NCBI GenBank assembly: GCA_963797835.1
Contig: CAWCRN010000024.1
Span: 310,001 to 374,000, forward strand
DNA length: 64,000 nt
Direction: 5' to 3'
Origin: JBDTSW01 sp963797835
GTDB lineage: Bacteria; Actinomycetota; Thermoleophilia; Solirubrobacterales; 70-9
In this document: in pieces, positions 19,820 through 29,415 of the stretch
Position numbering within the stretch: the stretch's first letter is position 1
How the letters are laid out: each line of letters starts with the position of its first letter
Translations under genes and position numbers: made by a program
The notes under the pieces: model-generated
Told to the model about the DNA's origin: nothing
Seen by the model: only the letters and a program-made list of their open reading frames with translations
Databases searched by the model: none

Positions 19820-21484
19820 ATGGCGATCGAGCCAGACGCGCGCCGACGCGCGCACCAGTGGCGGGACGAGTCGTACTCGGAGAAGCCCGAGCGCGACGCG
19901 CTGTTCGAGACGATCTCCGGGCACCCGGTCGAGCCGCTCTACACCGGGGAGGACCTTGCCGAGTGGGACGCCGAGCGCGACCTCGGCCATCCCGGCGAGT
20001 TCCCGTACACGCGCGGCGTCTATCCCTCGATGTACCGGGGGCGGCTGTGGACCATGCGCCAGTTCGCGGGGTTCGGGACCGTGGAGGAGACCAACGAGCG
20101 CTTCCGCTACCTGCTCGACCACGGCCAGACCGGCCTCTCGACCGCGTTCGACATGCCCACCCTGATGGGCCTCGACTCCGACCACGCGCGTTCGCTGGGC
20201 GAGGTGGGGGTCGAGGGCGTCGCCCTCGACACCGTCGACGACATGGAGACGCTGTTCGACGGGATCCCGCTCGACGAGGTCACCGTCTCGATGACGATCA
20301 ACGCCCCGGCGGCGATCCTCCTGGCCTTCTACGTCGTCGCCGCCGAGGAGAAGGGGATAACGCCCGAACGCCTGGGCGGCACGATCCAGACCGACATCCT
20401 CAAGGAGTACATCGCCCAGAAGGAGTGGTGCTTCCCGATCGATCCGGCGATGCGCCTGGTCACCGACATGATCGAGTGGTGCTCGGCCGAGATGCCGCGC
20501 TGGCATCCGATCTCGATCTCCGGCTACCACATCCGCGAGGCGGGCTCGACGGCCCAGCAGGAGCTCGCGTTCACGCTCAAGGACGGCTTCACCTACGTCG
20601 AGCGGGCGATCGAGCGCGGGCTCGACGTCGACGACTTCGCTCCCCGCCTCAGCTTCTTCTTCAACGCGCACCTCGACTTCTTCGAGGAGATCGCCAAGTA
20701 CCGCGCGGCACGCCGGATCTGGGCCGCGGAGCTGCGCGACACCTACGGCGCCACGCAGCCCGGAGGCGATGAGGATGCGCTTCCACACCCAGACCGCGGG
20801 CGTCTCGCTGACCGCGCAGCAGCCGCTCGGTGAACATCGTCCGCACCACGATCGAGGCGCTCGCCGGCGTGCTCGGCGGGACCCAGTCGCTTCACACCAA
20901 CTCATACGACGAGGCGCTCGCGCTCCCCACCGAGGAGGCGGTGCGGATCGCGCTGCGCACCCAGCAGGTGATCGCGCACGAGACCGGGGTGACGAACACG
21001 ATCGACCCGCTCGGCGGCGCCTACTTCGTCGAGAAGCTCACCGATGAGATGGAGGCCGCGGCCCGCGAGTACTTCGCGCGGATCGACGAGCTCGGTGGGA
21101 TGGTCGAGGCGGTCAAGCGCGGCTACCCGCAGCGCGAGATCGCCGACGCGGCCTTCCGCTACCAGCACGAGGTCGACCAGCGCGAGCGGATCGTCGTCGG
21201 CGTCAACGAGTACAAGGTCGACGACGACGAGGAGATCCCGACCTGAGGATCGACCCCGCGCTGGAGCGAAAGCAGGCGGGCCGGCTCGCGGCGACGAAGG
21301 CCGGCCGGGACGCCGCCGCCGTCGAGGCGGCGCTCGCGGCGCTGAAGGCGGCGGCGGCGACCGAGGGCGAGAACCTGATGCCGCACTTCCTCGACTGCGC
21401 GCGCGGGCCCGCGCCTCCGAGGGCGAGATGGTCGCCGCCCTCCAGGAGGTCTTCGGGACCTTCACCGAGCAGCCGGTCTTCTAG
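19820..21484 (+). CDS. Methylmalonyl-CoA mutase, catalytic (large) subunit, frame broken at several sites
   Basis: Catalytic TIM-barrel subunit of B12-dependent methylmalonyl-CoA mutase, about 553 residues, without the B12 domain, which is encoded separately at 21879-22302. Visible are GEFPYTRGVYPSMYRGRLWT, LSTAFDMPTLMGLDSDH, SMTINAPAAILLAFY, WHPISISGYHIREAGSTA, FHTQTAGVSLTAQQP and GGTQSLHTNSYDEALALPT. Frame breaks occur near 20755, 20826, 21240 (two extra bases, making an apparent stop) and 21405 (two sites). Each is repaired by treating a doubled third-codon base as one, which gives for example GATSPEAMRMRFHTQTAG. It isomerises methylmalonyl-CoA and succinyl-CoA; ethylmalonyl or isobutyryl mutases are alternatives. 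Confidence 0.9.
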
Positions 21485-21527
21485 GCGCCGTTCCTGCGGC
21501 TCCCGCTGCGCAGGGTACGCGTCAGTC

Positions 21528-21853
21528 ATGGCCGATCTCGAAGCGTCGATTCGCCAGCGAGGTCGACGGCTCGGACGTCGTCGAACGTGGAGGACGGCGT
21601 CGCCGTCACCAAACCAACCCGACGCGCGAGTGCGGCGCGAGCAGGCGGCGCGGATGCGCGCGGCAGGAGGACTCGATCAGCGAGGACTCCGAGGGCGACG
21701 TAATCGTCGCCCCGGACGAGACCCACGGCATCGACGACGACCAGCAGGGCGTGAAGACGGCCTTCTTCTCGCTCGGCGGGCTGCTCGTCGTGGTGACCGT
21801 GATCGCGAGCGACCGTGGCCCTGATCGCGGCGCTGACCGGCTTCGGGTCCTGA
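21528..21853 (+). CDS. Small single-pass membrane protein between mutase subunits (frame broken)
   Basis: No continuous frame exists, but decoding five doubled wobble bases gives one coherent product of about 107 residues. It starts MADLERRFASEVDGS, has a charged middle region (QPDARVRREQAARMRAA, then EDSISEDSEGD) and ends in one membrane helix (FFSLGGLLVVVTVIAATVALI) with a short tail and a TGA at 21851. It lies 43 bp after the catalytic mutase gene and 25 bp before the B12-subunit gene, so it is probably co-transcribed. No family is recognised. The reconstruction depends on the doubled-base interpretation. Confidence 0.5.
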
Positions 21854-21878
21854 CGCCGACCGCTACGCTTCCCGCGCT

Positions 21879-22302
21879 GTGAGCGAGGAAGCCGACGCCG
21901 CAAGATCCGCGTCGTCGTCGCCAAGCCCGGCCTCGACGGGCACGACCGCGGCGCCAAGATCATCGCCCGCGCGCTGCGCGACGCCGGCATGGAGGTGATC
22001 TACACCGGCCTCCACCAGACGCCCGAGCAGATCGCCGCGACCGTGATCCAGGAGGACGCCGACGCCGTCGGCCTCTCGATCCTCTCCGGCGCGCACATGA
22101 CGCTCGTCCCGCGCGTCGTCGAGCTGCTGCAAGGAGCAGGGCGCCGAGGACGTGGTGCTGACGGTGGGGGGGACGATCCCCAACGACGACATCCCCGAGC
22201 TCAAGAAGCTCGGCGTCGCACGAGATCTTCACGCCCGGCTCGCCCACGGACGACATCGTCGAGTTCATCCGCGGCGCCGTGGCCGAGCGCACGCCGGCCT
22301 GA
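21879..22302 (+). CDS. Methylmalonyl-CoA mutase B12-binding (small) subunit, frame broken
   Basis: About 139 residues after repair. The cobalamin-binding signature is clear: KIRVVVAKPGLDGHDRGAK (DxHxxG, where His is the lower cobalt ligand), then VGLSILSGAHM (SxL) and the GG of LTVGGTIP. The C-terminus HEIFTPGSPTDDIVEFIR matches the mutase B12 domain. Frame breaks near 21895 (two sites), 22131 and 22219 are removable as doubled wobble bases. The GTG start at 21879 is the best available. It assembles with the catalytic subunit at 19820-21484; such splitting is known in archaea and some bacteria. Confidence 0.87.
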
Positions 22303-22317
22303 GCGCGCCACCGCGGG

Positions 22318-23302
22318 CTACTTCCGCTGGCGGCCCGCGTAGACGGTCAGCGTGACCTTTGCGTCGCTTTCGTTCTGGGCCTTCGCCGTCCAGCCGTCGT
22401 CGGGATAGCCACCTCGCTCATCCCTTGCACACGGCGTACACCGTCACCGTCTGCGTGCCCTTGTCGAGGTGGTCGGTCTTGACCCGCCAGACGTCGTCGG
22501 GTGCGGCGTCGGGGTCGCCGAGATCGCGCGGGTACGACGCGTTCAGGATGATGCTCCGTGAGTTCACCGGTCAGGGTGCCTCCACCGCCGACCACGTGTG
22601 TGTTCGCCGGGCACCTCGCCTGCACGCGCGCCTGCTCGAGCGGGCCGATGCTCTCCGCCCTGGAGATGTAGGTGTACTCCCCTGGGCGCGCAGATAGCGT
22701 TGACGTACATGTGCTCCTCGTAGGCGTTGATGTTGTGGACCGTGGCCCCCCAAGCGCCGGAGGGGTAGGGATACGTCCTGACCACGTGTGCGTCGGCGAA
22801 TCCGGCGCTGGTGCTCACGCCTCCTCCGGTGATGTGGAGGGTGGGGCCCCCGCAGCCACCCCCGAGTGAGACCGACCGCGCCTCGCCAGGTGCGACGCCC
22901 AGCGCGCCGGTGCTCTTGTAGTGCACGTAGCCCTTGGCGCAGATTGCATGGGACCGCACCGCGAACGGGGTGCCGCCGAAGCCCGTCAGGTTGTCGACCT
23001 TGACCCCCCAGCCGTCGGCCAAGGCATCGGGGTCGCCTCCCTTCCCGACGGGGCTGGTCCCGACCACGTGAACCTGGTCGAAGCCGCCCCCGCTCTGCAC
23101 CCCGCCGCCCAGGGGGTGGCGGCCGGCCGGACACATGGCGCTTGCGTACCCCTGGGCCCCACCTGGGCTGGTCGCGTGATCGGAGACGTACTTGAAGCCC
23201 GCCCGGCCCGGCGCTCGCCGTCCCGGGGGCCAGCAGCGCCACGACGCAAGCGCTGAGCAGGCCCAAGGCAAGCGCCCGACATTCAACTCCAGTTGCTTCC
23301 AT
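22318..23302 (-). CDS. Secreted repeat protein A (frame broken)
   Basis: About 325 residues after repair. A signal peptide (ALGLLSACVVALLAPGTASA) precedes three or more imperfect repeats of about 90 residues. Each repeat holds a CPxxxHxxGGGV core, a strand GWGVKVDNLTG-like, and ends in an AICxxG motif (RSHAICAKG, VNAICAPGE, VYAVCKGE). The last partial repeat ends LTVYAGRQRK. Breaks near 22415, 22565, 22675 and 23212 are removable as doubled wobble bases; the first creates a false TGA. The sister gene at 23387 has the same repeat architecture. Probably an extracellular beta-sandwich protein; function unknown. Confidence 0.6.
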
Positions 23303-23386
23303 GAGAAGAGGGTCCCGCGCCCGTCCCGGGGCGCAAGGTCCCCAAGGTGTGAAATCGCCGACCCCCGGAACCCGCCGGGCGCGATC

Positions 23387-24226
23387 TCAGGGCGTGTCGC
23401 GGCAGAGCACGTGGACCGTGAACGTCTCGCCGTCCTGGCGGGCGTTGTGGGTAGTGGCCTGCCACGCGTCGGGAGCGCTGCGGGGTCCTTCGTATCGACC
23501 GGGCGGGATTCGAGGAGATACATGGAGTGGTTCGACCCTGTCGCGCCGCCGCCGACGACGCGCTGGCCCGGGTCGCAGGAGAGCGAGCGGAGCGTGGGCC
23601 GGTCGCCCAGCAGGATCGTCCGGGTCTTCGAGGCCGCGTTGACGGTCCAGCCCGCCTTGCAGATCTTCCAGGGGACGTACGCCACGGTCTCCATCCCCGT
23701 GTCGAAGGAGACGCCCCAGCCGGTACCGGAGGGGTTCGAGCCGATCACGTAAGAGGTGTTGAACGGGGCGCCGGTCGTGATCCCGCCGCCGGTGGCGGTG
23801 AGCCCGCCGCCACACGGCCCCGCGGTGGTGGTCCACCCACTGGTCGCAGGTTGGATCGCCCCCTCGTAGGTAAACGCTCCCTTGGAGCAGATGGCATGGA
23901 CCGTGAACTTGCGCTTGTTCTGGGTGACGTTCTCGACGATCGCCCGGAACCCGTCGTCGGTCACGTTGTCGGGGTCGCCCGATAGGCCGTCGGTGTCGTA
24001 GGGACGCGAGGCCCGCGATTCGCATCGCGCTCGGGTTGAGGGGTGTGTTGACGCCCCCTGAGATCACATGGCGGCTCCCGCACGGCGCCTTCTTCGAAGC
24101 TTGAGCCTGGGGAGCGGCCGTGAAGGTCTTCTCCACGTAGCTCAGGCCGCTCGCGGCGCCTGCGTCTTGCGCCGGGACGAGCGCGATCGCTGTTGCGAGC
24201 GTCGCTGCGATCCCCGGCCAGCGCAT
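23387..24226 (-). CDS. Secreted repeat protein B, paralogue of repeat protein A (frame broken)
   Basis: About 279 residues after repair. A signal peptide (MRWPGIAATLATAIALVPAQDAGA by parts) is followed by three repeats of about 85 residues, each with a CGxxxxxGGGxxT core and a VHAIC or VHVLC close (TVHAICSKG, WKICKAGW, TVHVLCRDT). Breaks near 24005 and 23475 (two sites) are removable as doubled third-codon bases. It lies upstream of, and in the same direction as, protein A, with 84 bp between, so the two look like a tandem duplication. Conserved Cys pairs suggest disulfides outside the cell. No function known. Confidence 0.6.
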   Translation of the reverse strand: MRWPGIAATLATAIALVPAQDAGAASGLSYVEKTFTAAPQAQASKKAPCGSRHVISGGVNTPLNPSAMRIAGLASLRHRRPIGRPRQRDRRRVPGDRRERHPEQAQVHGPCHLLQGSVYLRGGDPTCDQWVDHHRGAVWRRAHRHRRRDHDRRPVQHLLRDRLEPLRYRLGRLLRHGDGDRGVRPLEDLQGGLDRQRGLEDPDDPAGRPAHAPLALLRPGPARRRRRRDRVEPLHVSPRIPPGRYEGPRSAPDAWQATTHNARQDGETFTVHVLCRDTP

Positions 24227-24321
24227 GTCCCCAAGGTACGCCCGGGACAGCACCTAGCCAAGGAATTGGACGATCGTTCCGTCGTCCGGATGGCGTGGCC
24301 CGGGCGCTGGGCGCAAACCGA

Positions 24322-24337
24322 TTGACTTGTCAGTCAA
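24322..24337. promoter_or_regulatory. Inverted repeat upstream of etfB, possible TetR-type operator
   Basis: A perfect dyad TTGACT-TGTC-AGTCAA sits in the 212-bp region between repeat protein B and etfB, about 100 bp before the etfB start. A TATGAT -10-like hexamer occurs at 24355-24360. TetR-family regulators of fatty-acid genes often use such sites. No promoter spacing fits perfectly, so this is a site prediction only. Confidence 0.4.
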
Positions 24338-24438
24338 ACGTGTGTTCGACCCGATATGATGCCCGCCCGCCGGCGCCCCCAAGCACCCTCGCCGGCCTTC
24401 CCTCGACCACCCCAGCGGGCACCCCAAGGAGGCTCGAC

Positions 24439-25232
24439 TTGAAGATCTGTTGCCTCGTGAAAGAGGTTCCAGACGCCGCCGTTCAGAAGCGGATCGACCC
24501 GAACACCAAGCGGCTCGATCGCTCCGGCGAGAAGAACCTGAACCCGTTCGACACCCACGGCATCGAGGCCGCGATGCAGATCCGCGAGGGCGGCAACGCC
24601 GAGGTCGACGAGATCGTCGCGGTGACGATGGGCCCGGAGAGCGCCGTCCGCGCCCTCCACAAGGCCGTCGCGCTCGGCGCCGACCGCTCGGTCCACCTCA
24701 CCGACGGCGGCCCTCGAGGGCTCCGACGTCTGCGCCACCGGCTACGCCCTGGCCAAGGTGCTCGAGTCCGAGAGCCCCGACCTGGTCCTGCTGGGCCAGC
24801 AGTCGGACGACGGCGAGTGCTACACGATCGGCGCGGTCGTCGCCGACCACCTGAAGATGCCGTCGCTCACGCAGGTGATCAAGATGGACGTCGCCGACGG
24901 CAAGCTCACCTGCGAGCGCCAGGCCGAGTACGGCTACGACACCGTCGAGATCGAGCTGCCCGCCGTGATCTCGGTCGGCGACGCGATCAACGAGCCGCGC
25001 TACCCGTCGCTCAAGGCGATCATGGGCGCGAAGAAGAAGCCGCTCGACACGAAGGCCACCGGCGACGTCGGCATCGAGGCCGACCGGGTCGGCGAGGCCG
25101 GCTCGCAGCACCCAGGTCCTCGCGATCAACCCGCCGCCCGAGAAGCAGGCGGGCGAGATCATCGAGGACGAGGACACCAACGAGACGGTCGAGAAGATCG
25201 TCGCCTGGCTCGACGAAAGGAAGCTGATCTAG
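24439..25232 (+). CDS. etfB: Electron transfer flavoprotein subunit beta (frame broken twice)
   Basis: About 263 residues after repair. Starts LKICCLVKEVPDA (TTG at 24439, AAGGAGG upstream). Hallmarks are NLNPFDTHGIEAAMQIRE, VAVTMGPESAVRALHKAVALGAD and the nucleotide-binding LVLLGQQSDDGECYTIGAVVA, then ELPAVISVGDAINEPRYPSLK (the beta-subunit signature region). Breaks near 24710 and 25106 are removable as doubled wobble bases. With EtfA it carries FAD and AMP, takes electrons from acyl-CoA dehydrogenases and passes them to the quinone oxidoreductase encoded at 26226. The stop abuts the etfA ATG. Confidence 0.93.
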
Positions 25233-26216
25233 ATGGCGGGCATCCTGGTCTACGCCCTCCACGACGACGAGGGCAACTTCAACAAGAACTCGCTCGGCGC
25301 CATCTCCGAGGCCGCGAAGCTCGCCGGCGAGCTCGGCGGCGAGGCCGCGGCGCGTGGTCGTCGGCGACGTCGCCGACGACGCGGCGCGCCGGCCTCGGCA
25401 AGTACGGCGCGTCGAAGGTCTACCGCGCCAAGTCGGCGCCCGAGGGCCTCGCGCAGCCGATCGTCGACGCGATGGCGAAGGTCATCGCCGACAACGGCTA
25501 CTCGCTACGCGCTGTTCGGCGGCGGCCTGCTCGGCTTCGAGATCGGCGCCGGCCTGACCGCGCGCCTCGACGCCGGCGTGACGATGGAGGTCACCGCGGT
25601 CAAGGTCGCAGGACGGCAAGCTCGTCGCCGAGCGCCCGGTCCTCCAGGACTCGGCGATCGTCGACGTCGGCTACGTCGGCGAGCCCGGGATCATCATCGG
25701 CCGCCTGAACGCGTTCGACGTCGAGGAGAACGGCGGCGGCACGGCCGAGGTCGTCGACGTCGACGTCGAGCTCTCCGAGTGGTCGACCAAGGCCACGGAT
25801 GGTCACAGCGCGGCGAGCAGCGTGGCGAGGACGTCAACATCGAGGACGCCGACATCCTCGTCGGCGGCGGCCGCGGCCTGGGCGAGACGGACAACTTCAA
25901 GCTCGCCGAGGAGCTGGCCGAGGCGCTGGGCGGCGCCGTCGCGGCGACCCGCGCGGTCGTCGACGCCGGCTGGTACCCCTACGCGGCCCAGATCGGCCAG
26001 ACGGGCAAGACCGTCGCGCCGAAGCTGTACCTGGCCGCCGGCATCTCCGGCGCGATCCAGCACAAGGTCGGCATGCAGAACTCCGAGAACATCCTCGCGA
26101 TCAACAAGGACCCGAACGCCCCGATCTTCGAGTTCTGCGACCTCGGGATCGTCGGCGACCTCCACAAGATCCTGCCGAAGCTGACCGAGGCGATCAAGGC
26201 GAAGAAGGGCGGCTGA
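25233..26216 (+). CDS. etfA: Electron transfer flavoprotein subunit alpha (frame broken at six sites)
   Basis: About 325 residues after repair. N-terminal domain: ILVYALHDDEGNFNKNSLGAI. FAD-binding C-terminal domain: VGGGRGLGETDNFKLAEELA, GAVAATRAVVDAGWYPYAAQIGQTGK, PKLYLAAGISGAIQHKVGM and INKDPNAPIFEFCDLGIVGD, all textbook EtfA. Frame breaks near 25353, 25387, 25505, 25608, 25798 and 25805 are removable as doubled third-codon bases; the fifth repair gives WSTKARMV, exactly the family consensus. It follows etfB without a gap. Confidence 0.93.
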   Translation: MAGILVYALHDDEGNFNKNSLGAISEAAKLAGELGGEAAARGRRRRRRRRGAPASASTARRRSTAPSRRPRASRSRSSTRWRRSSPTTATRYALFGGGLLGFEIGAGLTARLDAGVTMEVTAVKVAGRQARRRAPGPPGLGDRRRRLRRRARDHHRPPERVRRRGERRRHGRGRRRRRRALRVVDQGHGWSQRGEQRGEDVNIEDADILVGGGRGLGETDNFKLAEELAEALGGAVAATRAVVDAGWYPYAAQIGQTGKTVAPKLYLAAGISGAIQHKVGMQNSENILAINKDPNAPIFEFCDLGIVGDLHKILPKLTEAIKAKKGG

Positions 26217-26225
26217 GCGGCCGCG

Positions 26226-27934
26226 ATGCCCGGCGGTCGCTCCCGCGGAGTTCCCGCCGCCGGTCGACCCGGCGGAGGAGTTCGTCGGCGCGCCGACCGA
26301 TCCCGAGGACGAGCGGATCGAGGTCGGCGTCGCGATCGTCGGCGGCGGCCCGGCCGGCCTCGCCTGCGCGATCCGGCTGCATGCAGCTGCTCGAGGACGA
26401 GCCGGAGCTGGCCGAGTCGCTCGGCGAGGTGCCGGTGGCCGTGGTCGAGAAGGGCAAGGCGACCGGCGCGCACACGCTGTCGGGCGCGAACATGCGCCCC
26501 TCCGCGATGCGCGAGCTGTTCCCGGACCTCGACCCGTCCGACTGGCCGGTCTACCAGGAGGTCGACAAGGACGCGGTCTACCTGCTGACCAAGCGGCGCG
26601 GCGCTGCCGCTGAAGCCGATGCCGCCCAACTTCCGCAACCACGGCAACTACGTCACCTCGATCGCGAAGCTCGGCCGCTTCCTGGGCGAGAAGGCCGAGG
26701 AGGCGGGCGTCTACCTGCTGACCGAGACCGCGGCGACGAAGCTGCTGGTCGAGGACCGCGTCGTGCGTCGGCGTCCGCTCCGGCGACAAGGGCCGCGACC
26801 GCGAGGGCAAGGAGCTGGGCAACTTCGAGCCGGGCTCCGACCTGATCGCGAAGGCGACCGTGCTCGCCGAGGGCACCGCGGGCCACCTGACCGGCGCGGC
26901 GCTCGACTACTTCGACCTCCACGGCCACCTGCCGCAGCGCTGGGAGCTGGGCGTCAAGGAGGTCTGGAAGGTCGCGAAGCCGCTCGACCGCGTGATCCAC
27001 ACGATGGGCTGGCCGCTTCGCAAGCGCGCGAAGTGGAACGAGTTCGGCGGCAGGTTCATCTACCCGATGGGCGAGGACCAGCTCTGCATCGGGATGGTCT
27101 GCGGCCTCGACTACACCGACGCGACCTTCTCCGTCCACGACGCCCTCCAGCAGCTCAAGACCCACCCGTTCGTGCAAGAAGCTCCTCGAGGGCGGCGAGC
27201 GCGAGGCCTGGGGCGCGAAGACGATCCCCTCCGGCGGCTACTGGTCGATGCCGCGGAAGCTCTCGGTGCCCGGCATGGTGATCGCCGGCGACTCGGCGAC
27301 GATGGTGAACATCCCCGAGCTCAAGGGCATCCACTACGCGATGCACGCCGGGATGTACGCGGCCGAGGAGATCGTCGCCGCGCTGAAGCGCGAGGAGGTG
27401 GACTTCTCCGCCTACGACGAGCGGGTCCGAAACAGCGTGATCGGCAAGGACCTCTACAAGTGGCGCAACGGCCGCCAGCCGTTCTCGAAGGGCTTCTTCG
27501 TCGGCGGCGCCGTCGCCAGCGCGATGACCGTCACCCAGGGATTCTTCCCGGCGGGCATGTGGAAGCAGGTGCCGGACTCCGAGGAGGAGATGGTCGATCG
27601 GCGGCGCCGGCGAGAAGTACCCCAAGCCCGACGGCAAGCTCACCTTCGACAAGCTCTCCTCGGTCTTCGCCTCCGGCAACGCCACGCGCGACGACGCCCC
27701 CAACCACGTCCGGATCCAGAACGCACGTCCCGCGCGAGGTCGCCCAGACCTGGGTCTCGATGTGCCCGGCGCAGGTCTACGAGATCCCCGAGGAGCAGCT
27801 CGAGAACGGCGCCGCCGAGGTCGACGTCAACGTCACCGCCCTCGAACTGCGTCCAGTGCGGCGCGATCACCGCCAAGGGCGGGCGGCTGACGCCGCCCGA
27901 GGGCGGCGACGGCCCGCTCTACCAGGAGGTCTGA
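26226..27934 (+). CDS. ETF:quinone oxidoreductase (frame broken at eight sites)
   Basis: About 566 residues after repair. An FAD Rossmann motif (VAIVGGGPAGLACAIRL) near residue 35 is followed by VEKGKATGAHTLSGANMRPSAM, NFRNHGNYVTSIAKLGRFL, LAEGTAGHLTGAAL and PGMVIAGDSATMVNIPELKGIHYAM. The C-terminal iron-sulfur region has MCPAQVYEI and NCVQCGAITAKGG. The usual four Cys of the 4Fe-4S cluster (one plus CxxCxxC) appear as three, with Ile where the last is expected. Membrane-peripheral; it hands ETF electrons to quinone. Third gene of the etfBA operon, 9 bp after etfA. All breaks are compatible with doubled wobble bases. Confidence 0.9.
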
Positions 27935-28557
27935 ACGGCCTCCGGGCCGGGTCGCCCCGGACCGCCCGCGTCGTCCTGCGCGACGGCCGGGTGGCGCTGG
28001 TCGCGCCGCTCGAGCCCAGCGACCGCGAGCGCTACCTGGCCGGCCTCGAGCAGGCCAGCCCCGACTCGGTCTTCAAGCGCTTCATGGCGCCGGTCGTGCG
28101 CCTGTCGGAGTCGCGAGCTCCGCTACCTGCTCGAGGTCGACCATCGCGACCACGAGGCGCTCCTCGCGATCGACGAGGACGGGGGCGAGGCCGTCGGGGT
28201 GGCGCGGTTCGTCCGCCTCGCGGACGGCCGGACACGGCGGAGGCGGCGGTGATCGTGGTCGACCCCTGGCAGGGCGTCGGGCTCGGCAAGGCGCTCAGCG
28301 TGATGCTCGCCGAGCGCGCCCGCGAGCTCGGCATCGCGCGCTTCGAGGCGACGCTGCTGCTCGAGAACAAGGCGATGATGTCGCTGCTCGAGTCCCTCGG
28401 CCCGGTCCGCACGGTCGGCCGCGAGGGCGCCGCGGCGGTGGTCGACGTCGACCTGCCCGAGACCGGCATCGGCGATCACATGGACGGCGTGCTGCGCGTC
28501 GCCGCCGGCGGCGGCGTCGAGGTCAGTCCCCGACACCTCCGAGCTGACGCGAGCTAG
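27931..28557 (+). CDS. GNAT family N-acetyltransferase (frame broken twice, start unclear)
   Basis: About 200 residues. The N-terminal strand and helix RVVLRDGRVALVAPLEPSDRE, then PDSVFKRFM, are typical of GNAT domains. The acetyl-CoA loop is VVDPWQGVGLGKALS (Q/RxxGxG/A), followed by ARFEATLLLENKAMMSLLESLG. Breaks occur near 28116 (one extra base) and 28228 (two extra or one missing). No ATG, GTG or TTG precedes the conserved N-terminus, so the CTG beside the upstream stop is given as an approximate start. Substrate unknown. It is convergent with the hydrolase gene, with a small overlap. Confidence 0.7.
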   Translation: MNGLRAGSPRTARVVLRDGRVALVAPLEPSDRERYLAGLEQASPDSVFKRFMAPVVRLSESRAPLPARGRPSRPRGAPRDRRGRGRGRRGGAVRPPRGRPDTAEAAVIVVDPWQGVGLGKALSVMLAERARELGIARFEATLLLENKAMMSLLESLGPVRTVGREGAAAVVDVDLPETGIGDHMDGVLRVAAGGGVEVSPRHLRADAS

Positions 28558-29415
28558 ACGCCGGCGTCGCCGCGGCCGCGGTCTCGCGCATGAACGCCGC
28601 GATCGCGTCGGCGACTCGCCCGGGCTGGTCGAGCGAGACGAAGGTCCTCGCGTCGGGGACCCGACGAGGCGCGCGTCGGGGATCGCCTGCTCGAGCCGCT
28701 CGGCGTAGCGGAGCGGGAAGAAGCGGTCCTCCGGCGCCCACACGATCAGCGCGGGCTGGTCGAAGCTCTCGAGCTTCTCGGCGGCGGCGAGCGTGTAGCG
28801 CTTGTTCATGCCACCGTGAACCTCTTGGTGTCGCGCCTGATGTCGGCGTCGCTGAGGCCCGGCTCGGCCCAGCCTGCGAGGACCTCGTCCGGGACGCGGG
28901 TCTTCGCGAAGGGCCCGAACGCGGCGCGCCGCGCCCAGGCGAAGCGCATCGGCTGCCCCATCGCCCAGAGCGCGCCCGGGATCCTGGCGACCGGCGGGAA
29001 GGCCTTGAAGATCCCCGGCGGGAAGTTCTCGTGCGTGTCGCAGTTGGTGAGCACCAGTCTTTCGATGCGCTCCGGGTGGGTGGTCACGTCACCTGCGACA
29101 TCGCGCCGCCGGAGTCGTTGCCGACGATGGTCACGCCCTCGAGGCCGAGCGCCCCGAGGAAGCCGGAGATGATCTTCGCCATCCCGGGGGGGAGAGGTCG
29201 GCGTCGGGCTTCATCGCGACCCGGTGGAGCCCATCGGCCAGTCGGGCTGGATGCAGCGAAACTCGCCGGAGAGCGGCTCGGCGACGCCGTCCCAGAGGCG
29301 GCTGTCGACGAGGAAGCCGTGGACGAAGACGATCGGCTCGCCGTCGGGGGGCCGCTCTCGCGGTAGCGGATGGGCCCCTGGGGGAGCTCGACGGTCTGGT
29401 CTCGGGTGGGGTCAT
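28523..29415 (-). CDS. Alpha/beta-fold hydrolase, haloalkane dehalogenase/epoxide hydrolase-like (frame broken)
   Basis: About 290 residues after repair. The oxyanion region IVFVHGFLVDSRLW, the nucleophile elbow VTIVGNDSGGAMSQV (Asp nucleophile) and the acid-containing PALIVWAPEDRFFPL place it in the alpha/beta hydrolase group. The final region has TFVSLDQPGRVADAIAAFM, where the catalytic His often lies; no clear His is seen there. Several frame breaks (for example at the start and near 29084) fit doubled wobble bases. Its ATG immediately follows the stop of the SnoaL-like gene (TGAATG), so the three minus-strand genes form an operon. Substrate unknown. Confidence 0.72.

Noticed and set aside
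21485..21880. Non-coding gap between mutase subunits
   Set aside because: No continuous frame, but repairing doubled bases yields one protein with a C-terminal membrane helix, so it is treated as a gene.
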